Shown here: positions 18,038 to 26,949 of the stretch, piece by piece
Layout: every line of letters starts with the position of its first letter
Position numbering within the stretch: position 1 is the stretch's first letter
Source: Candidatus Jordarchaeia archaeon
Lineage (GTDB): Archaea > Asgardarchaeota > Jordiarchaeia > Jordiarchaeales > Jordiarchaeaceae
Length of the DNA: 45,032 nt
Direction: 5' to 3'
NCBI GenBank assembly: GCA_029856435.1
Contig: JAHQXB010000066.1
Coordinates: forward strand, 1 to 45,032
Program-made: the position numbers and the translations under genes
The notes under the pieces: model-generated
The model's input: only the letters and a program-made list of their open reading frames with translations
What the model was told of the DNA's origin: nothing
The model's database searches: none

Positions 18038-18739
18038 TCAGATGGAGCGAATTAAACCTTTTCTCGCCATTAATCCTTCAATAAGCATAGCTCCTCCCAG
18101 AAAGGCTACGGGTAAAAGAGAATATATTGTAGCTAGGGTTACGTATCCGCCAATAGTTAGTAGTGCCCCGCCTATTGTGGGAGTTATTTGGGCCCCTTTA
18201 ACCTTTTTGCCCTCTTTTTCCTCTGTTAATTTGAGGGTTAAAGCTTGAAGTTCAATATCTTTGAGATCCATTTTGTTGGAAAGGGTTTTCACTATTTTTT
18301 CCTTTTTCCATTTCATGGAAACGGGGTATATTTCGCTTTGCTTGGCTAATTTATACAATTGGAATCTTGTAAACTGGTATAACAATTGCTCTTTTGGGTT
18401 ATAAGTGGTGGTTACTGGTTTTCCTTCAAATTTTGAGGATATGGAAATGTAACAAGCCATTGCAGCCACGCTGAAGCTCGGAATAGCAAGGGTCAAATTC
18501 CACCACTCGATGGCTGTGGCAATTGCTATTACTAATATTATTAGACCATATATTAATAAATCAATAAATGTGTAAAAACTTGATTTTTTAAATGTGTAGC
18601 TCAGGCCTATTATGGACAGCACAGCCCCAACAACAGGTACATAGGGGTTCCCGCCAGCCAAAAATACTCCAAAGAACTGTATTACTAGGCCTGTTATCAG
18701 AAAAATCCACATTTGTTTTAGAGGTGACATTCCTGCCAT
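18038..18739 (-). CDS. Multi-pass membrane protein with SAP-like middle segment
   Basis: The 233-aa product has about four helices in the N-terminal half and two at the C-terminus, separated by a soluble stretch around residues 118-180. That stretch (FQLYKLAKQSEIYPVSMKWKKEKIVKTLS) resembles a SAP-type helix-extended-loop-helix motif (LxKLAK...K..IVxxL). That could bind nucleic acid, but this is tentative. ATG 18739 has GAGGTGA seven nt upstream. A small two-helix protein is encoded about 50 nt downstream on the same strand. No enzyme motif is visible, and I cannot assign a function. Confidence 0.75.
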   Translation of the reverse strand: MAGMSPLKQMWIFLITGLVIQFFGVFLAGGNPYVPVVGAVLSIIGLSYTFKKSSFYTFIDLLIYGLIILVIAIATAIEWWNLTLAIPSFSVAAMACYISISSKFEGKPVTTTYNPKEQLLYQFTRFQLYKLAKQSEIYPVSMKWKKEKIVKTLSNKMDLKDIELQALTLKLTEEKEGKKVKGAQITPTIGGALLTIGGYVTLATIYSLLPVAFLGGAMLIEGLMARKGLIRSI

Positions 18740-18829
18740 CTCGAATTCACCTCACTCCTCTTGAGTTATGTCCCTCAATTAATCTATCGGAAATATTCTC
18801 TTACCTATTTTTAAAGCTTTTCGTTTAAT

Positions 18830-19071
18830 TTATAAGTGCAGAAAAATAAAATTTATAATAATTATTCAACATCTTATTTAATTAATAACTTAATATATAT
18901 AATTTTTTTTAAAAGTAAAAAATAATCTTTAATACAAACTTGCTATAATATATACTAAATTACACTATTAAATAAATTTTTTTGATTAAATTAAATATTT
19001 ATGTATGAAACTTTAGAAAAAATTATAAATTAATTATCATAAATACAATTAGACACAATACAAACTTATTT
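18830..19071. other. Extremely A/T-rich intergenic block
   Basis: About 240 bp with only scattered G and C and several TATATA runs (for example ATATATATAATTTTTTTT near 18892). It lies between the start of the membrane-protein gene and the 3' end of the signal-peptidase gene. It has no open frame, no hairpin and no origin-like repeat that I can see. Confidence 0.6.
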
Positions 19072-19641
19072 TTACCTACTTTCCTTTTCCCAGTCTGAAA
19101 AAGGCTCCTTTTGCAGCTCCCACACAACATAAACCACTGTTACAATGATGAGGATAGTCAAAACGAAAAGGTAGCCCCCTTGGAAAAACCACACTGCAAC
19201 CAGGCCCACTCGTGGAATTGTAAATATCACCTTTCCATAAACTTGCCAGTCAGCTGTCCAACCAGGATCCGGAGTGGGATTTGTTAGTCGGTTGTCACCC
19301 CACGTTTTGTAGTAGAAGTGGCCATTTTCAAATTTCACATCAACTACCCTATGCATCACTGGAGCCGGAGGAATGGTGTAACCGTAAAAGTACCAGTGAC
19401 TAGCATCAAATACTATTACGTCCCCAATGCTAATTTCGTAACCCGGCACATGTTTAATTACGCCTACATCACCAAAATACATTGTTGGCTCCATACTAGA
19501 AGGCTGATTACTGATTATTCTAAAGGGAGCGTCAGTGTTAAGGTATATTCTAAGTAATTGAAAACCGCCCAGGATTATTCCTACAGTTACAGTGATCATT
19601 ATTATTGTAATAATCGCTTCTTTCTTCCAATCTTTGCTCAA
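19072..19641 (-). CDS. Signal peptidase I, archaeal/ER type (S26B)
   Basis: Membrane-bound serine protease that removes signal peptides from exported proteins. Counting from TTG 19641, the catalytic Ser49 is in SSMEPTM, His97 in VMHRVV, and Asp116 in WGDNRLTNP, the Ser-His-Asp set of archaeal and ER enzymes that lack the bacterial lysine. There is one N-terminal and one C-terminal membrane helix, leaving the active site outside. I chose TTG 19641 because a GGAGG lies 7 nt before it; the longer frame starting at TTG 19656 would overlap that site. Length 189 aa. Confidence 0.92.
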   Translation of the reverse strand: MSKDWKKEAIITIIMITVTVGIILGGFQLLRIYLNTDAPFRIISNQPSSMEPTMYFGDVGVIKHVPGYEISIGDVIVFDASHWYFYGYTIPPAPVMHRVVDVKFENGHFYYKTWGDNRLTNPTPDPGWTADWQVYGKVIFTIPRVGLVAVWFFQGGYLFVLTILIIVTVVYVVWELQKEPFSDWEKESR

Positions 19642-19776
19642 AAATTTATCCTCCAAAAGTTCGTCTACTGTAAGGAACTGTTCTTTTTGCTTTTTAATAT
19701 GTTTGAATTTATATATTAGCCCAATGAATCCTTGAATACTTTCTGTGCTTATAAGTCTTCTAATTTTTTAACTTGC

Positions 19777-19806
19777 TGGAAACAGTATGAAAATATTAAA
19801 TAGTTT
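19777..19806. repeat. ATGAAA hairpin repeat, upstream of pyrE
   Basis: GGAAACAGTATGAAAA is followed within 10 nt by TAGTTTCAT, giving an ATGAAA/TTTCAT stem. It belongs to the same loose family as the sites at 20697, 35155 and 41590. It lies about 50-75 nt before pyrE and could overlap its promoter (TTTAAACTATAAA, about 19820). Confidence 0.4.
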
Positions 19807-19852
19807 CATTTCTTTTTCTTTAAACTATAAACTAGATTAGGGAGTTGCTAAT

Positions 19853-20494
19853 TTGCATTGGGAAGAACAAAAAAAGAAGTATGCAAAACTGGCTTGTGAG
19901 TTCATTAAACAGGCGGAAGCTTTGAAATTCGGTGAATTTACGTTAACCTCTGGAAAAAAATCCCCATTTTACATTGATATGCGACTTTTCATATCGTATC
20001 CCGATATTTTCAATAAACTGTGCGACATCTATGTAGAAGTAATTAAGAACGAGATTTTAGAAGTAGACTGCATCGCGGGAATACCAACAGCAGGGCTACC
20101 TATAGCTACCCTTATTAGTTACAAAATGCGTTTACCATTAATCTATGTAAGAAAAGAGCCCAAAGCACATGGGAAAGCCAAGATGATCGAAGGCCTGCTT
20201 ACTCCTAACGATAGTGTGGTGTTGGTAGATGATCTAGTTACCTCTGGAAGCAGCTTACTAAACGCTGCAAGGACAATTCGGGAAAGCGGAGGGATAATAA
20301 ATCATGCAGTAGTATTGCTAGACAGAGAACAGGGGGGCAGAGAAAACTTACAAAGGGAGAAAATCGAACTACACACAGTAATCTCAATGAGCCAACTACT
20401 AGACATGTTTCGAGATTTAGGATACATAACCCATTCAAATTACAATTTGGCAAAAGAGTATCTCAAAAGAGAAAAAAATTCACAGTTCAACTAA
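19853..20494 (+). CDS. pyrE: Orotate phosphoribosyltransferase
   Basis: Transfers phosphoribosyl from PRPP to orotate to form OMP, the penultimate step to UMP. The 213-aa protein has the orotate-binding FTLTSGKKSPFYIDMR near the N-terminus and the PRPP loop VVLVDDLVTSGSS. The lysine-rich KEPKAHGKAKMIEG flexible loop is present. TTG 19853 follows a GGGAG. It is not linked to the other pyr genes in this window except carAB 10 kb away, so the pathway genes are dispersed. A TATA-like ACTATAAAC lies about 25 nt upstream. Confidence 0.95.
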   Translation: MHWEEQKKKYAKLACEFIKQAEALKFGEFTLTSGKKSPFYIDMRLFISYPDIFNKLCDIYVEVIKNEILEVDCIAGIPTAGLPIATLISYKMRLPLIYVRKEPKAHGKAKMIEGLLTPNDSVVLVDDLVTSGSSLLNAARTIRESGGIINHAVVLLDREQGGRENLQREKIELHTVISMSQLLDMFRDLGYITHSNYNLAKEYLKREKNSQFN

Positions 20495-20857
20495 ATATTT
20501 TTTTAAAAACCAACTTTCCTCTCGTCTTCAAAAAATTTTTAGCAAATATACATTAAGCTGCACTTATCGTAAAAGAATTAATTTTTCATACCTAACCCAT
20601 ATCTCCCTTGTGTGTTTTAGATAAACATCTATATGCTTGCGCGTCACAGACAATATAAAAATTAGTTTTTCGTAGCAACACTCAATTGCTGGCAACGTTT
20701 CAGAAAGTATGAAAAATTTTTATGGTGATAGAAGAGTGTTATAGACTTTCCATTTAATTTTTTCCTTTTCGCTTCCAGAAAGTATGGTTTTTTCCGCCTT
20801 TTTTGGGAAAAGAAGCCTTAAATAACCCCGGTCAAGGATAGGTTCAGGAAAAAATTA
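20495..20857. other. Intergenic gap with two AGAAAGTATG repeats
   Basis: No gene is supported. The motif CAGAAAGTATG occurs at about 20700 (followed by AAAAATTTTTATGG) and again at about 20776 (TCCAGAAAGTATGG). Its reverse complement is found at about 41660. A TATA-like TTAAATAAC near 20818 could serve the short frame that follows. Confidence 0.4.
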
Positions 20858-21040
20858 ATGAGAAACTCTATATTGTGTTATTTTTATTGCTTTTTGATTT
20901 TTTTATTAAAAAATGGTTATACAAAGCATGAAAAAGTTCTTATACATTCACGAGAACTAAAATTAATAGATGACAAGAGTGTACCTCTGAGATTAACTCC
21001 TTTGGGAAAGCAAGCCGTAAAAAACCGAAAATATCATTAA
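20858..21040 (+). CDS. Doubtful 60-aa protein, winged-helix-like end
   Basis: The N-terminus is hydrophobic, and the last part (LKLIDDKSVPLRLTPLGKQAVKN) resembles the wing and last helix of a winged-helix regulator (LTPLGKQA). It could be a small gene with its own TATA box or the tail of a lost regulator gene. No ribosome-binding site is visible. Confidence 0.3.
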   Translation: MRNSILCYFYCFLIFLLKNGYTKHEKVLIHSRELKLIDDKSVPLRLTPLGKQAVKNRKYH

Positions 21041-21107
21041 AGTGTTTAAACATATAAAATTAACAATGAACAGATTATCGTAACAAACTTTTTATAGGTG
21101 TTAAACT

Positions 21108-22184
21108 ATGCCTTTCGGAATAATTGTAGTAAAGTGGGATAACCGTTTAGGAGCAGTTCTAGAAGCAAAATATCCTGAACATATTAGGACTACAGATGAC
21201 CAAATAATGAAAATATATACGGCTCACGCCATGGGTGAAGCTGCCGCAGGATTTATGTCGATGAGGCTGGGTAATCTCAATGTCGCTTCGTATTATAGTG
21301 GCTTTGATATCAATTATTATGTTGCGTTACTTTTGACGCTGGAAGAGAATGCGGAAGACTATGAGGATGGTTTGGCTGAGGTTGCTGCTAAAATTTTCTC
21401 AAAGATTGAGAATGAAGAGTACAAGGCTGAATTAGAAGACTTATATAATAAGCTCACCAGATTTCCAACTTTAAATGAGGAGCAAAAGATGGCTGTGATT
21501 CTTTCAGACCCGGTTAGGTTGAACATTATTGAGCGGTTGATTGAGGAAGGTAATACGACTCTGGCAGATTTGGAAACTTGGTTGAAACATAAGTTGGAAG
21601 TTAAGGCAATCGACATTTACTCGTACTTGTCACCCCTTATCAAGAATGGCCTTGTTACTACTCAGTGGGTTGAAGGACTCCCAAGTCAGTGTGTCTTTCT
21701 AATTAGGGATGTTTTTATAGCAAGGGTTCCTGCTAGAGTTATTGTGAAGAAGGCAAAATCGGGTGAGATGAGTCCAGAGGTAGCTTCGGAATATCTAGAT
21801 GAGGTTAAGAACTTCTTTAGAGACTACGTTATTTCACCTGAGGATACAGAGCTAATAACCAAAATTCTTTCAGATCCAGATGCTTACGATGTCTTAGTTG
21901 CCCTAAGAGAGAATATTCTCCCTAAGGGTGAAATTCACAGGATACTTGACAAAAAGAAGTCAGTAGTAGACAGTATTCTCAGCGCCTTTGATAAGGCTGG
22001 CTTCACTATGGATCTAAAAATTAATAAGAAAACATATTCCGCACTAAAAACTGATGTTAAAATAATGACATTCTTCCCAGAGTATCTTGTTGAGCAGATA
22101 GGCCAACAATATAATGACCAAATCAAACCCCCAAGGATGCTATTGTGGCATTTGAAGGCGCTTAGAGATAGTTATCCTATGTAG
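21108..22184 (+). CDS. Longin/roadblock-like domain protein with winged helices
   Basis: A 358-aa cytosolic protein and the first gene of a three-gene set. Residues 1-~110 start with a beta strand and hairpin (PFGIIVVKWDNRLGAVLEA), then a helix and further strands (NYYVALLLTLEE), the pattern of a longin or roadblock-type fold. Residues ~122-200 look like a winged helix (EEQKMAVILSDPVRLNIIERL). A second occurs at ~245-330 (ITKILSDPDAYDVLVAL), and both contain an ILSDP sequence, suggesting internal duplication. It is 12 nt upstream of a longin-GTPase gene, so it may be that GTPase's regulator or scaffold. DNA binding is possible but not shown. GGTG precedes the ATG. Confidence 0.75.
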   Translation: MPFGIIVVKWDNRLGAVLEAKYPEHIRTTDDQIMKIYTAHAMGEAAAGFMSMRLGNLNVASYYSGFDINYYVALLLTLEENAEDYEDGLAEVAAKIFSKIENEEYKAELEDLYNKLTRFPTLNEEQKMAVILSDPVRLNIIERLIEEGNTTLADLETWLKHKLEVKAIDIYSYLSPLIKNGLVTTQWVEGLPSQCVFLIRDVFIARVPARVIVKKAKSGEMSPEVASEYLDEVKNFFRDYVISPEDTELITKILSDPDAYDVLVALRENILPKGEIHRILDKKKSVVDSILSAFDKAGFTMDLKINKKTYSALKTDVKIMTFFPEYLVEQIGQQYNDQIKPPRMLLWHLKALRDSYPM

Positions 22185-22196
22185 AGGATAAACAAT

Positions 22197-23039
22197 ATGA
22201 TCAGAGAAGTGTCTATTCTAGATTCCAATGGTAAAACCCTTTTCAGTAAAAGGTATGGTCAAAGTAGCGTGTCAGCTGAGGATTTCAGTGATTTTGTAAG
22301 TCATCTAGCTCTCCTTGTGCCCAAACTCCAACTTAATGGAGACATAGAATTTATGAATCTGAAGCGAACAAGGCTGTATTACTCTAATTCAGACAGCATA
22401 GTGTTTACTTTAGAGGCTGACAAGCGTGACGCAATCACGGAAATAAAACAAAAGCTACAGACATTGAAAAATACTTTCTTAAAAAATTTCCAAAACGATT
22501 TGAACGAGTGGAAGGAAGAAAACTCTGCGAAACTTGAGCCTTTAGTTGACGAAATAACTATGACTTACCTTAAGATATCACTTATAGGTTATAGCGGTGT
22601 AGGAAAAACAACTATCTTAAAACTTCTAAGAGAAGAAGAGCTACCCAAAGAGCACATTCCCACAATCGGCGTAGGAATAAAGGGTGTTAAAGGCGCAAAA
22701 ATTGGAAACACCTCATTAATATGTTGGGATCTTGCGGGGCAGGAGCGATTTGAATTAACTTGGGACAAATTCATTCGTGATTCTTCTCTGATCATTATTG
22801 TCACCGATTCCACTCTGGAGAATGTAGTTAAATCCAGATACTTCGTTCGCTTGATTAAAGACGTTGAACCGGAGGCTAATGTTTTCTGTATTTCCAATAA
22901 GCAAGATTTACCTAATGCTCTTCCTCCCGAGAAGGTGGAGCAAATTATGGAAATTGATACTCACGGCCTTGTAGCCATTGACCCTATGAATCGTGTCAAA
23001 CTTTATGAATTAATTAGAAAATATGTTATGGGTATGTAA
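22197..23039 (+). CDS. Longin-like domain fused to Arf/Rab-like small GTPase
   Basis: A 280-aa protein. Residues 1-~100 resemble a longin/roadblock-type domain (REVSILDSNGKTLFSKRYG and the strand SDSIVFTLEAD). A helical linker follows, then a Ras-superfamily GTPase. G1 is G131-YSGVGKTT, switch I threonine is in PTIG, G3 is WDLAGQERF 177-185 with Gln182 in the usual catalytic place, and G4 is NKQD 234-237. The G5 SAK motif is replaced by VAIDP. WDxAGQERF and PTIG put it close to Arf/Rab-type GTPases. No C-terminal prenylation cysteine. It is likely a membrane- or polarity-linked switch; the fused longin domain recalls the SRX/SR-beta pair of the eukaryotic signal-recognition-particle receptor (comparison, not proof). 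Confidence 0.85.
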   Translation: MIREVSILDSNGKTLFSKRYGQSSVSAEDFSDFVSHLALLVPKLQLNGDIEFMNLKRTRLYYSNSDSIVFTLEADKRDAITEIKQKLQTLKNTFLKNFQNDLNEWKEENSAKLEPLVDEITMTYLKISLIGYSGVGKTTILKLLREEELPKEHIPTIGVGIKGVKGAKIGNTSLICWDLAGQERFELTWDKFIRDSSLIIIVTDSTLENVVKSRYFVRLIKDVEPEANVFCISNKQDLPNALPPEKVEQIMEIDTHGLVAIDPMNRVKLYELIRKYVMGM

Positions 23040-23060
23040 AATAACTGGAGGTTGTATGGA

Positions 23061-23384
23061 ATGAGTATAGTTGAGAAAGTAAAATCTTTTTTCAGAACCC
23101 TCATAGGTGGTGCGCCGAGTATCCAACCAGTGAAAGTTACATCCAAAGAAATGAAGGAGATAAACATACTGAAAACTGAAATCGACCAGTTGAAGAGTGA
23201 GAAGGATAAGATACAGGAGGAACTACAACGAATCGACCTAGAATTCCTAATGGGAAAAATTTCTGAAGAAGATCGAGAGAAAAACTATGTCCGGTTAATG
23301 GTTAAAGCAATGGATTTGAATCGAAAAATAACGAGCAAGAAGCAAAGAATTTTTGCTCTCGGCGGCGTTATCTCTGAAATCTAA
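23061..23384 (+). CDS. Small coiled-coil protein, third gene of GTPase set
   Basis: A 107-aa protein. The first ~15 residues (SIVEKVKSFFRTLIGG) could form an amphipathic membrane-touching helix. Residues ~30-60 are a strong coiled coil (INILKTEIDQLKSEKDKIQ), then a second helical pair with FLMGKISEEDREKNYVRL. ATG 23061 is chosen because GGAGG lies 9 nt upstream; the earlier TTG would overlap that site. It is 21 nt after the GTPase stop, so it is probably co-transcribed and may be an effector or membrane adaptor of the GTPase (inference). No known family recognised. Confidence 0.75.
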   Translation: MSIVEKVKSFFRTLIGGAPSIQPVKVTSKEMKEINILKTEIDQLKSEKDKIQEELQRIDLEFLMGKISEEDREKNYVRLMVKAMDLNRKITSKKQRIFALGGVISEI

Positions 23385-23713
23385 TCCTCCCCTCATTTTT
23401 AAGAACCACGCCACATGAAACTAGGGCAAACACTTTGAAGGCGGCTCAGTCTGTATCTCTCAATTCCAAAATAAATGACAAAATTAATTTCGAATTGTGA
23501 TGAACCTTTTTTCTAAGATACGGAGCTTATGTATATTTGAACAAGGTTAAATAGCTTTAGTTCCGCTCCGATTTTTCTAAAAACAAAAACTAATTTTCCC
23601 GACTAAAAAGGAGGAATCTGGGAAAAAATAAATGAGTGTAGAACAAATTTGTCCTCCTAAAGTTACTTTTTTAGAAAAATTTAAAATTTGAGAATTTTTT
23701 CTTTTAATAAAGA
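23385..23713. other. Intergenic gap without a supported gene
   Basis: A/T-rich sequence. A 19-codon frame from about 23632 lies 20 nt after a GGAGG but is too short to call. The end (TTTTAATAAAG, about 23702) could be a TATA box for the small frame that begins at 23714. Confidence 0.35.
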
Positions 23714-23830
23714 ATGAATCCGGTTTTTAGCGAAACTTCTCTTAAGGGTCTGTTTAATATTCTTCTTTTCACGCTACTAATTCTGCCCGCCACTTATTGG
23801 AAGTTCTTTTCTATCCCCCTTTGTGACTGA
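23714..23830 (+). CDS. Possible 38-aa single-helix membrane peptide
   Basis: ATG 23714 opens a frame that begins MNPVFSETSLKGLFNILLF and contains one transmembrane-like helix (ILLFTLLILPATYW). A TATA-like sequence is only about 10 nt upstream, so a leaderless transcript would not fit well. The stretch may simply be chance. Confidence 0.2.
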   Translation: MNPVFSETSLKGLFNILLFTLLILPATYWKFFSIPLCD

Positions 23831-23956
23831 AAATAGGTATTACTAAAAAGGCGCCCCACTATATGATATTAAAACTCTGAATAACTTTAATTGGTTTCTA
23901 ATATCTGTAATCTTAATTCTCATAAAAATCCTATTAATTAATTGAAGGTGCTATGA

Positions 23957-25207
23957 TTGAAGGAAATTCTTCTAAGCTACGGAACTAAGAAGATAGTTGC
24001 GGAAATACCGGAAAAAAATTACTTTGGTACGCTAGAGGTAAGTGAACCGAATGGGGTTAAGGATCCAGAAGCACATATATTGCAATGTTTAAGGGCGCCA
24101 ATAAACTGTCAACCGCTTAAAAGTATGGCGAATCCCGGAGCTCGTGTTGCAATAGTTGTCAGCGACCATACCAGACCAGTTCCGACCAGAGTTATGCTTC
24201 CCCCAATTCTAAGCGAGTTAAAAAATGCAGGTGTCACTAAAGATAAAATACATATTGTTTTCGGATGTGGTACACACAGAAAGGTAAAGGAAGAAGAGGC
24301 AAAAACTATTTTGGGGGAGGAAATAGCCGAAGAAATAGAGTGGTCAAGTCATGACTGCGAGGCTGAAGACTTGGTATATTTGGGTACGACATCTCGTGGA
24401 ACCAAGGTTGCAATAAATCCAGTAGTAGCTAAATCTGATTTAAAGATATTGACTGGAGACATAAGCTATCACTTTTTTGCGGGATATGGTGGAGGCAGAA
24501 AAAGCATTCTTCCCGCAGTAGCGTCCAAAGAAGCTATCAATAAAAACCATAGTATGCTTACAAATCCTAAGTCGGAAATTGGGGTTTTGGAGGGAAATCC
24601 TGTTCACGAGGACATGGTTGAGGGCGCCAGACTCGCCAATCCTAACATTATAGTTAATGTGGTTCAGAACACAAGAAAAGAAGTGATAAAGGCATTCTGT
24701 GGAGAGCTAGAATCCGCCTTTTATGAAGGAGTAAAATTTCTGGACAAAATATACAGGGTTAAAAGTGAGAGGGCAGATATTGTCATAGTAAGTGCTGGGG
24801 GCTATCCCAAGGACATAGACTTATACCAAGCCTATAAGGCAATTCATAACTCTCTACCTATAGTTAATAACAATGGCGCCATAGTATTGGTAGCTGAGTG
24901 CAGGGAAGGTGTGGGAAATAAAGTGTTCCAAGAATGGATGAAAAAGTATGCCACAGCAGAACAAATGAGAGAACAACTCGAGAAAAACTTCGTGATAGGG
25001 GCGCATAAAGCCTACTACCTTGCCAGAGCCCTTCAAAAAACAAAAATTTACATGATTACTGAAATACCTCCAAATGAATTGGAAAAAATTTACAAAATCA
25101 TTCCAGTAAAATCAGTAGAAGAAGCCCTCGAAGAAATATTCAATACCATGAAAAAAGAAGCCAAAATTAAGGTCATACCCTACGGCTCTTCTATTCTGGC
25201 ATGCTAA
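23957..25207 (+). CDS. larA: LarA-family nickel-pincer racemase/epimerase
   Basis: A 416-aa LarA-family (DUF2088) enzyme, best known as lactate racemase. Residues that match the LarA active site by position: R73 in SDHTRPVP, H107 in GCGTHRK, H172 in ISYHFFAGYGGG, K182 in GGRKSILPA (the lysine that binds the nickel-pincer nucleotide cofactor) and H198 in NKNHSML. Family members act on different 2-hydroxyacids, so lactate is not certain. The cofactor-making genes larB, larC and larE are not in the window. TTG 23957 has GGTG six nt upstream. A 2-hydroxyacid oxidase at 9.7 kb could use the same type of substrate. Confidence 0.88.
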   Translation: MKEILLSYGTKKIVAEIPEKNYFGTLEVSEPNGVKDPEAHILQCLRAPINCQPLKSMANPGARVAIVVSDHTRPVPTRVMLPPILSELKNAGVTKDKIHIVFGCGTHRKVKEEEAKTILGEEIAEEIEWSSHDCEAEDLVYLGTTSRGTKVAINPVVAKSDLKILTGDISYHFFAGYGGGRKSILPAVASKEAINKNHSMLTNPKSEIGVLEGNPVHEDMVEGARLANPNIIVNVVQNTRKEVIKAFCGELESAFYEGVKFLDKIYRVKSERADIVIVSAGGYPKDIDLYQAYKAIHNSLPIVNNNGAIVLVAECREGVGNKVFQEWMKKYATAEQMREQLEKNFVIGAHKAYYLARALQKTKIYMITEIPPNELEKIYKIIPVKSVEEALEEIFNTMKKEAKIKVIPYGSSILAC

Positions 25208-25306
25208 AACATTATGTACCGCTTATTCACCTGTTTCCACTCGGAAAGGGTTTAATTGGTAGACTAAGAAGTTCAAAATCAAATTAAAATTTTTTATTTT
25301 GGGATT

Positions 25307-26593
25307 CTATATCAGTAATTTCCATCCTAAGGGGGGAATAGTAATTATGAGTACGAACATCATAACTATGAACAAAATTTTTCTAGAAGTTGTTAGCGGA
25401 GAAACATCGTCTAAAGCCCCAGGGTGCCCACCCTTTCTAATAGATAATAGAGCTACCAAAGCCATAACGATATATATGTAACTTATTGCAGTCAGTATAA
25501 TCGCAACTATTATGGAAGCAAAATAGTGTGTGCGTTTGTCAAGGATTGCTCTGAACATATGTCCACCATCAAGCATGCCAATTGGGAATAAATTGAGAGC
25601 GGTAATCAGAAAACCTACCCAGGCACTCCAATACAGAGGGTTAACAAAAAAGGAGCCCAACTCAACTTCAGGTCTAAGCAGGGGAACGAGGGTCGAAAAG
25701 AGTAAAGGCTCACTAAAAGGGCTTGGCCCAATAATTTCAAAAGGCCAGTATCCACTGTTATGCAAAGACTGGGCAACTGTGAGTGCCATTGCAGGCGGAT
25801 AATTATTGTATACGTTTATGATGAAATCATTTATGAGTAGGTTAATCTGGTACTCAAAGTGGTATATATCATAAAGAACATTGGAGTAAATAAGGGGGGA
25901 TAACTTTATGGATATGATTGCTACTAGGAGGGCAATTATAAAACCCGTTATTGGTCCCATTAGACCTATGTCAAATAATTTATCTCTGTTTGTAACTGGG
26001 CTCCTCTGAAATATTACTGCCCCAAAAGTGCCAATTGGAGGTGGGCCGGGTATGAAGAAGGGTAGAGAGGCTTCTACGTTGTTTTTCTTTGAAATGAAGT
26101 AGTGGCCAAATTCATGCGTTGTGGTTATTGAGAGCAGAGCCACAACATATCCTAGGGTTAATACGGATATGGGAGTGTACCATCCGTACCAGGGAGCTGA
26201 TATAAACCCTACGAGTATACCGAATTCATAATACGGCTTCGCCCAGAAATAGTATCCAGTTAGGGTCACTGTACAGATTGTAGCGATAAAAAGAACCAGA
26301 TTCCATAATGGGCTCCGTCTTTTACTTTCCCTCCCTCTAGGGAAGACTTCCAGAACAAGTGTTTGTTCTTCACCTTTACCTCTGTAGATATGTGTTTTCT
26401 TATCGTTTTTGGAGGGAGGTTCTTTCCGTAAAATCGCAATTAAGTTCTCTTTTTCCAGCTTTTCTATTAACCTCTGGAATGGAATCTTTGTTTCTTGTTT
26501 GGAGGGTAGAATAAATGTTGGTGTACCGTCATCGTCGGTGTAGTAATCTGAGACGGTAAATTCTGTTTGAATTATTCTTTTTAAATCTTCCAA
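25307..26593 (-). CDS. Site-2-protease-like M50 membrane metalloprotease A
   Basis: An intramembrane zinc protease of 428 aa. An N-terminal soluble domain (about 90 residues, with DGTPTFILPSKQETKIPFQ) is followed by several membrane helices. The zinc motif is HEFGH (TTHEFGHYF), and the third ligand lies in NLFPIGMLDGGH. The next gene upstream (26950-28263) is a paralogue with the same N-terminal domain. TTG 26593 is used; a GGAGG lies 12 nt upstream. Comparison with the paralogue puts its start five codons earlier, where this gene has ACA. Substrates are unknown; regulated proteolysis of membrane-tethered factors is the family norm. Confidence 0.9.
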   Translation of the reverse strand: MEDLKRIIQTEFTVSDYYTDDDGTPTFILPSKQETKIPFQRLIEKLEKENLIAILRKEPPSKNDKKTHIYRGKGEEQTLVLEVFPRGRESKRRSPLWNLVLFIATICTVTLTGYYFWAKPYYEFGILVGFISAPWYGWYTPISVLTLGYVVALLSITTTHEFGHYFISKKNNVEASLPFFIPGPPPIGTFGAVIFQRSPVTNRDKLFDIGLMGPITGFIIALLVAIISIKLSPLIYSNVLYDIYHFEYQINLLINDFIINVYNNYPPAMALTVAQSLHNSGYWPFEIIGPSPFSEPLLFSTLVPLLRPEVELGSFFVNPLYWSAWVGFLITALNLFPIGMLDGGHMFRAILDKRTHYFASIIVAIILTAISYIYIVMALVALLSIRKGGHPGALDDVSPLTTSRKILFIVMMFVLIITIPPLGWKLLI

Positions 26594-26949
26594 GCTTAAG
26601 GGTGTACCTCCACTGTTAGTCGTCTTTACCCCTTCCTAAACGATTTGTTTGTTCATAAGTTAAATTTACTTTAAAAACTTTCCAAAAATTCCTATTGAGT
26701 GTATAAACTAAAGTTTGCAAACTTGCCAAGAAACGCTTGTTAGCAACAAAATCCTAATCCGCATAATAAATATTTTGGGCAGCCTGTTTTTGAAAACCGG
26801 CTCAGAATGGGGAAAGTTTGGAAAAGTCCTAGAGGATGCTACAACACCTATGGGGATACCTCCATCGAACAATAGTGAAATTTGTCTACTTCTTCCTATT
26901 CTGTAGCGATCATCCTTTGAAACTTAAGATTAATGCTGGGTCATTACAG
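26594..26949. other. Gap between protease paralogues, with 14-bp palindrome
   Basis: No gene supported. The first 60 bp resemble the leader of the other protease gene (compare 26610-26640 with 28270-28300), so the duplication included the 5' region. AAGTTTGCAAACTT at 26711-26724 is a perfect palindrome upstream of the minus-strand gene and could be an operator. Confidence 0.45.

Noticed and set aside
18830..19071. Replication origin in the A/T-rich block
   Set aside because: No origin-recognition-box-like repeats and no Cdc6/Orc1 gene nearby.
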